A DNA stretch of 64,000 nt from Absidia repens. Its lineage: Eukaryota > Mucoromycota > Mucoromycetes > Mucorales > Cunninghamellaceae. Position 1 is the first letter of the stretch, and every line of letters starts with the position of its first letter. Below the pieces are notes generated by a model. It was not told where the DNA came from and searched no databases. It saw only the letters and a list, made by a program, of their open reading frames with translations. Location: the NCBI GenBank assembly GCA_002105175.1, contig MCGE01000006.1:1178001-1242000 (forward strand), given 5' to 3'. Below are positions 58,078 through 64,000 of this stretch, in pieces. The translations under genes and the position numbers were made by a program.

Positions 58078-59054
58078 AAAGTGTGTGAATAGATGAATAA
58101 GTAAATCCTGAGACGCACTATTTTTTTTTTTTTACCCTTGATATGTTCCAAAAAGCCAGATCGAGTATGAGATACCACTAACCAGTTTCCGTAGAATGGG
58201 TTCCAACTTGAAGCCAAGTTGAGCTCTTGTCGTTTTTTCGTTTTCCTTTGTTGGCTTTCACGGAAGAGACATACCATGGCACATTGGGAATTGAGGGGGT
58301 AGGTTTGATCGGATGTTGTTGTTGGTGATGGAGGTGATAGCGATGGAGAATGCTGTTGCTGTTGCTGTGGTGATGACGATGACTTTTTGATTGTATCAGA
58401 TTGACTATTAGATTCTGGTAATGACGATGACGCTGTTGCTGTTGCTGCTGTGTTTGCCAAGTTTGCTTTGCGTCCCGCTTCTTTGAGATCATCGACCAAA
58501 TTGGATTCTTTTTGATGATTAGGTTCTTTGGTCCATAGATAACAATCCTCCTTCCATTGTTCTTCCCCTTTGTTGTTGGTCGCCTGTCGAGAGAATTTAA
58601 CGATATAAGATGACAAGTGATCGTCAAGCTTGTTGTTGCTGTTGCTACTATCATTCCTGCTGCTGTTAGTGTGGTTGCTGCTGTTACCATTGTTGCTTTC
58701 AGCTTCGGGATCGGTAACGTCGGGAGGTTCTTCTGACCACCAAGGGGAGAGAAGTTCTGAGGAATCCTCAGGCGGGGCATGATGGGGTACTGCTGGAAGA
58801 GAGGGTATAGGGTGATGGTCATTGTCATTATTGCTATAGTGCTGTAGGTCTTTATAGTGCTCGGCAAGGTCTGAGATACTGGTCGACGAATCATGATCAT
58901 TGGCCACTGTGTTCTTCTTTGTGTCAGTATCCTTTTCGGTTGATGTTGTACTGGTGCGATCATCGGTGTTGTCGCTATTGTTATTATCCTTTGTCATATC
59001 CACTTTTTCTTCACCTTTGTTGTCACGATGTAGCTTTTCGGTAGTGTTCGTCAT
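57544..59054 (-). CDS. Unrecognised protein with conserved-looking C-terminus
   Basis: Four exons: 59054-58136, 58017-57993, 57907-57852 and 57767-57544, giving 407 residues with all phases closing. The first 230 residues are low-complexity Asn/Ser/Asp/Thr-rich. From about residue 250 the sequence becomes well ordered: NSQCAMVCLFRESQQR, LASSWNPFYGNWLVVSHTRS, then SPEYYTVELGERFGRTGED, FMTRTFTPVQELGRRYIESW and DSAKRGDAFFLLRDSARRIM, ending in a Lys/Asp tail. That pattern suggests a real domain of about 150 residues which I cannot name. The first intron holds poly-A near its donor and a 35-base A run (58041-58075 on the plus strand). Divergently transcribed from the V-ATPase F gene, 255 bp apart. 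Confidence 0.8.
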
Positions 59055-59309
59055 TAAAAAAACAGAAAATCAGTGATGTAATGTTTGATTGGTAAAAATA
59101 CAAGAAAAGAGGAAAAAGAAAGAGAAACCATACAAAATAAAATATAAAAGTAAGCTATCTTCCTTTTTTTAAAAGTGACCCAATAAGATTGATTTTTGAT
59201 TGCTCTGCTTTTAAATGCCGCACTTTTTCTTTTTTTCTTTTTTTTGTTGTAGACTCCTTTCTTTCCTTCTTTTTTTGTTATTTGACCTTTAGTGCAACAT
59301 TTCTCTTCA
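59055..59309. promoter_or_regulatory. Short divergent promoter
   Basis: Only 255 bp separate the two starts, so both promoters must overlap here. The interval is rich in T and A runs. No defined motif is assigned. Confidence 0.45.
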
Positions 59310-60106
59310 ATGTCCACAGAAAAGGTGAATCATAAGGATAGAAACTTCCTAGCCGTTATTGGTGATGAGGTAAGTAAAAAAAAAAAAAAAAGACTTACTA
59401 TTCTGTATCTCTATTTTTTATCTTTGAGGAAGTACGTTTATCTTGACAACTTATACTCAATATATACTGTTTTTCATTTGGCGATACATAAATATGTATA
59501 TATAGGATTCAGTGACAGGTTTATTATTGGCTGGTATTGGGCATGTCAATCAACAACAAAAACGGAATTTCCTTGTTGTGGATGCCAGTAAGTGATTTGA
59601 CACCAGCATAGCTTGAGTTGCGATTACGCGCCATTACCCCGCCGTTGTTACTTCTCCTTACTGAAGAACCTCAATATATGTTTTTTTGCTATAGAAACGC
59701 CTTTATCGACTATTGAAGACCAATTTGTTGAATTCACTAAAAGAAAAGATATTGCCATCATCTTGATCAACCAGCATGTACGCACTTTCCCATCTCGAAA
59801 AAAACACATCGCCGCACGCCGTCTTTTTCATTTACTGACCTTCCTTTATTATTGTCTATTTGTTTGTTTATTTATTTGTTTTAGGTTGCCGAAGATATAC
59901 GTGAATTGATTGATGGACACAATCAAGCCTTCCCCACCGTTCTTGAAATACCCTCTAAAGATCATCCTTATGGTAAGTAGGCCCTTACGCACCACATAGC
60001 AAAAGATTTGAAAACTCATCATCATCATTATCCACATGATTCGTCTCCCATAGATCCTGAAAAAGACAGTGTCTTGAAACGTGTACGCAGATTATTTGGC
60101 GAATGA
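59310..60106 (+). CDS. VMA7: V-type ATPase subunit F
   Basis: Five exons: 59310-59369, 59506-59587, 59695-59777, 59885-59972 and 60054-60106, giving 121 residues with all phases closing, the usual length. Family landmarks: [60 protein letters not shown] and [20 protein letters not shown]. Subunit F belongs to the central rotor of the V1 sector with subunit D and is needed to couple ATP hydrolysis to proton pumping at the vacuole and endosomes. The small size with four introns is normal for the lineage. Confidence 0.96.
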
Positions 60107-60650
60107 AATGTATTACCCTCATGCTCCCACTTCTTCCTTCATAGTATAGAGTTTCCCTTTTTTATTCATTTATATCTTTATATACTGTTGTTTACCTCTA
60201 TTTGAAATAAAATGTATTATCGAAACTCCTCCAGTCTTTTTTTTTTTTACACTGTTGCTTGACTATTATTCGAAATAAAATGTACTATCAGTAGTCCTCT
60301 AAAATTTTGCTGTTGTTTTTTTGGCCTCTATGTGTATGATGATCTTCGACAAATGATTTGTATAATATCGCGTATCTGAATATGTGAATATGGGGGGAAG
60401 ATGACAGCTTTTGCTATGAAAAATGCCAATCTTTTTCATTGTGGGTGCGTATGGCATGAATTTATATTTAAAGTATATGTATACAAGGTGAAGATTGTTA
60501 TTCAAATAAAGGATACGAATATATGGATTTTATTTTTATTCTATAAACTGTAAATAAGATGTACAAACTATTGGAGGAGGATCCATCTATACTATATATC
60601 TAAACTTTCACAAAATTAATATCACTAATAATAATATTATCTGAAGGTAA
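60107..60650. other. Convergent 3' region with duplicated poly(A) signal
   Basis: Follows VMA7. A block of about 50 bp containing GAAATAAAATGTATTATC (60204) recurs about 66 bp downstream as GAAATAAAATGTACTATC (60272), so the AATAAA signal occurs twice (60206-60211 and 60274-60279). The rest is AT-rich without genes. Confidence 0.65.
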
Positions 60651-63508
60651 CTACGATAACCGCTTAATAGACCTGAGAGAAAAATAAACATAATGAATAC
60701 AACGGATCAGACAACTTATCAAGCGCATCCATCTCTTCTTTTTTTTTTTTTTTTTTACCTTGCTACGTTGTCAAATAAGCGTTCAATTTCTGTGCTTGAT
60801 CGTACAAAAGAATGTTCCCAAAATTTCGGTTCCTTGATCAATCCAATAAATGTCGCCAGTAGGCCCCAAGGATGTGGTCGATTGACAATCAATCTTTCAA
60901 GAAGAATCCTATGGAAATACAAATACAACAAGCATGTCAATCAATCGTTCATTTCATTCCATCTCCTTTGCTTCATCTTTTCCTTTTTACCTTGTGATTT
61001 GTTCCTTGGTTTGTTCCGACATTTCTTGGAAGAAATGTAGTAATGCTTGACTAAAGAATTGAGTGTGGCTGTTGGGATACCGTAAATGATCAGCCATAGC
61101 ACCTAATACCAGATAAGACCCTTGTGGAGACATATGATTGACTAAATACATGTATAGCTTAATGGCAGGATTTGATTCCGTTGGGATTTTTATGACTTGA
61201 GTAGCTGTGTACAGTACCAATGCATTCAGGACATCTTCACGGACATGCTGCTGTTCTTTCGAATCACCATCGACACTGGAATCGACACTGGAAGAGGACG
61301 AGGAAGTAATAAAGTCGAGTGCATCCTTGTAAAACGATGAGGATCCGTCTTCAATAAATTGATCGATCTTGAGGTTGAATTGTTGTTCAGTAAGAATAGT
61401 AGCATAGGACATTACAATGGAGGGATCTTCTTTACATTCAGGAAGGAGGCCTAAACACAAGTCGGGGGTCAAAGGATCAGGGAAATGCATTACCAAAGGG
61501 AAGGCGCTAAGAACCATGTTACGTAGTTGTATACAAGTATGAGGAATCACCTGGACAAACACCATATAATAGTCGCATAAAAACTCGGGAAAGTCATGCA
61601 GGAGTACCACCAGGAGTCGTAGCGTACCATGATAGAATGCCTTGGTTGCTGTGTGTAAGCTTTGCTTTTCCAAGAGCGATCCCAAAAATTTGAGAAGGCA
61701 GAGAATGAGTTTGTGATAAATATGCCAGCCTGATCGATCACTTTTTGCCAGTAGCTGAGGTAAGAGGACTCGATGAGATACTAGTTGAAGCCATGAGAAC
61801 GCAAATCCAGGAAATTGTGAAGGTTGGAGCGTGAACAGGGCATCGCTATTTTTTTTCACATTAAAAAAAAAGAAGAAGAAAGGGAAAAAGGAAAAGATTA
61901 GTATAATATTCCTAAGAACCAGTGTTCCTAAATGAAAATGAGGTTTTTACCAGAAGCATGCCAAAACACTGGTGTCAATTGCTTTTGCCCGAGATTTGCA
62001 GAGTTCCGTAAATACCAAGGAGAGTAAGCGAAAGAATGGTTTTTGATTGAAACGAGGGCCCATAGCTTCGTGATATTGAGCAAGCACCAAGACAATGACA
62101 GAGATAATATGACCCACCATTTTTGATTGCTGTTGAGATGATTCTTCCAAAGTTACCATATATGTCATCAACTTGGCCAGTGCGTCCACCCATTGAATCG
62201 CCTTTGGTCTACCCATTATATAATGTTGTACGCAAGTTTCCGTCCCCATCCGTAAGAAGAAGCATTTGCCATCGTCATCCTTGGTCGCCGATAAGATGCG
62301 CTTTACAATCCCACTGAGGAGTGTATCATTTGCGATTGGGTATTGAGAGAGCTGGTTCCATTCCGCGAGCAATAATCGTAGTTGTAAACAGTTGATCCCT
62401 TCCAGTTTGATACTAGGGTAAACTTCATCCACTCTATGTTGTAAGTCTTGTATAAATGATGTCACCCTAATGAATAATACAATTGAAAGTGAGATGTCAA
62501 ATCAATATACTTCAATGTTTTTATTTACCTTGGGGACGATTCACCAGAAATAACTTGCTGCCGCAACGTAGAAACGGTCAGGATATGATCTTCCAAATTT
62601 GTCATGGGGTTTGGCGTCAGTAAGCATATCCGTACGAGATCAGCAGCAAATTCAGATGCAAGGTCAGCTTTCGTTTGAATCAATTTGGCAAGTTGTATAT
62701 CGAATTCCTCTAGTGGTAGTAGTTGACAACGTATCAGCATCGCCATGACGGATGGGTTGAATTTTCTCTATAACAACAAGTACAACACATCAATGATCAT
62801 AAATTAACATTTATATAAGTGAATCCAAATGTGCTTTCAACTTACTTCATCATCAGCATACACCAACCACAACAAAGCTTCCCGTCCAACTTCGGGTGAG
62901 GTGTCAAATAAGGATTGTAAAAAGACAGTATATGCTTCCAGAGCTAGAGTCGTATTACTTTTATACAGCATGTAAATGATTTTTTCCACAAAGGTGAGCA
63001 TGGTTTGTTGAGGATGAAGACTTTGAGAGATCAGCAGAGGTATTTGTCGCATCACCAAACAAATATCGTGATTCGGCGGTAGTAACGAAAACGTGATAAT
63101 TCCCGACTGTTGGATGAGTCGATCCAGCTCAACAAGCATTTGCTGGCGGATAATAATAATTATAAAAAAGAACAAGATTAGTACCATGGCAACAATACAC
63201 AACAACTAATAATAGATCATCCACACAATCAAATAACTAAAGATCCATTGTATTTGATACTTTTTTTTTATTTACCTCTAGCTTTGCAGACACAAGATCA
63301 CTGTTTGGAGCGATTGGTGGGGATTTAAAAAATCAGATAGGTGAGGCGGTGGGAAGTTTTGATGGCTGGTAGGAGATCCACGAGGTAAGCTGGTGTTCGT
63401 TTGATCGATAACTGCTTGCGAAGAGGGCGAGGAAGATACTGTGGACTTTTGTGCAAACATTTCATAAAGTTTCATCTTTGGCACAGCATAAGAGTGAGGG
63501 GATGGCAT
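60651..63508 (-). CDS. Not1-like protein holding only the C-terminal part of the CCR4-NOT scaffold
   Basis: Seven exons, about 770 residues: 63508-63276, 63142-62846, 62767-62529, 62466-61951, 61845-60991, 60908-60759 and 60672-60651. The second half is unmistakable Not1 C-terminal domain: [71 protein letters not shown] and [20 protein letters not shown]. The part before it matches the connector region. This domain docks Not2-Not3 in known complexes. Full Not1 proteins are about 2,000 residues; the deadenylase-binding MIF4G part is absent. Exon 1 shows a one-base break at the A6 run 63327-63332 (T6 in coding sense): one more T joins [20 protein letters not shown]... to [12 protein letters not shown]. 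An acceptor-like TACAG just before the start leaves room for upstream exons outside the window. Confidence 0.85.
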
Positions 63509-64000
63509 TATATAAATAACTGTACAATAAAATAAAAGGAGAGGAACGACGAAAAGAGAGAAAACAGAAAAACAAAAAAAAACAAAATGGCTATAGAAAA
63601 ATTCAAACACCGAGTGGATCATCCCAGAATCCTTCTGTTCTTTTTTATTGAAGACAAACATATTTCTATATATCAGAGACAAGAAGTTTCTTCATAAATT
63701 TTTCATTTTCCTTTTTTTTTTTTAAAGAGAAGGACGAGCTATCAGACTGCAGCTCTTTCCGTGCCGTGTCCTTGGAATAAGCGAACAGGCGAGATCATCA
63801 ACTATCATAGTTGACCCTGAGAGTCATCTATAATACACTTCACTCATAGGAAAATCTGCTAAATATCATCTACTAGCTTGATAAATGTGTCTAGTTTGAA
63901 AAACGTAGAACGGTAATGTACTGTATACAGATCCTGTAGAGTACGGTCACTAAAGAAAAAATAAAAGGTCCCGGTTATCTTGCTCTTTTATAGTTTTTTT
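63509..64000. other. Upstream flank of the Not1-like gene
   Basis: AT-rich. Read on the minus strand it gives only a hydrophobic low-complexity frame, with no Not1-like exon visible. Confidence 0.5.

Noticed and set aside
1..64000. CRISPR arrays, prokaryotic operons or phage features
   Set aside because: The window is intron-rich fungal DNA; none of the short tandem repeats has spacer structure.

Overview
The window looks like nuclear DNA of an early-diverging filamentous fungus, most likely a member of Mucoromycota. Genes carry many short GT-AG introns (about 45-180 nt). Intergenic DNA is AT-rich and full of homopolymer runs. Regulators are rich in poly-Gln, poly-Asn and Ser/Thr tracts, and the gene set includes fungal families (Zn2Cys6 activator, Opi1, SREBP with a C-terminal regulatory region). 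The lineage call is an inference from style and content; no rRNA or organelle marker is present.

Layout, left to right: the 3' end of an unrecognised gene (1-634, +); a WW-domain protein with a glycine-zipper and acidic heptad tail (865-2009, +); an unrecognised coiled-coil protein with a frame break (4397-5917, -); a three-repeat Myb regulator (10454-12409, -); a decayed coding-like stretch (about 14.0-15.3 kb, -); phosphatidylinositol 4-kinase Pik1 (18694-22349, -); a homeodomain protein (22881-23859, -); a Zn2Cys6 activator (25930-29169, +); Opi1 (32160-34070, -); a large unrecognised protein (34695-37136, -) divergent from a PXMP4-type peroxisomal membrane protein (37536-38382, +); a membrane-bound SREBP (39265-43249, -) divergent from an HSPA12-type Hsp70 (44272-46802, +); a broken glutaryl-CoA dehydrogenase copy (47218-48811, +); a trehalose-phosphate synthase/phosphatase (49092-52491, +); a repeat-rich 5 kb stretch; an unrecognised protein (57544-59054, -) divergent from V-ATPase subunit F (59310-60106, +); and a protein matching only the C-terminal part of CCR4-NOT scaffold Not1 (60651-63508, -).

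The most striking non-genic signal is a dispersed, non-coding repeat family of about 0.8-1.6 kb. It has four long forward copies (about 2505, 7465, 16700 and 30190) and at least three partial reverse copies (about 52.8, 53.6 and 56.2 kb). It contains an internally duplicated module and a CACGTG site preserved in every copy that reaches that part. I do not recognise the family.

Functionally, three genes concern membrane lipids: Pik1 (PI4P), Opi1 (phospholipid gene repression) and SREBP (sterol/oxygen response). Others serve trehalose metabolism, vacuolar acidification, peroxisomes and mRNA turnover. Nothing suggests a co-regulated cluster. Several otherwise intact genes show a one-base frame break beside a short homopolymer, so base-level accuracy of the assembly should be kept in mind.
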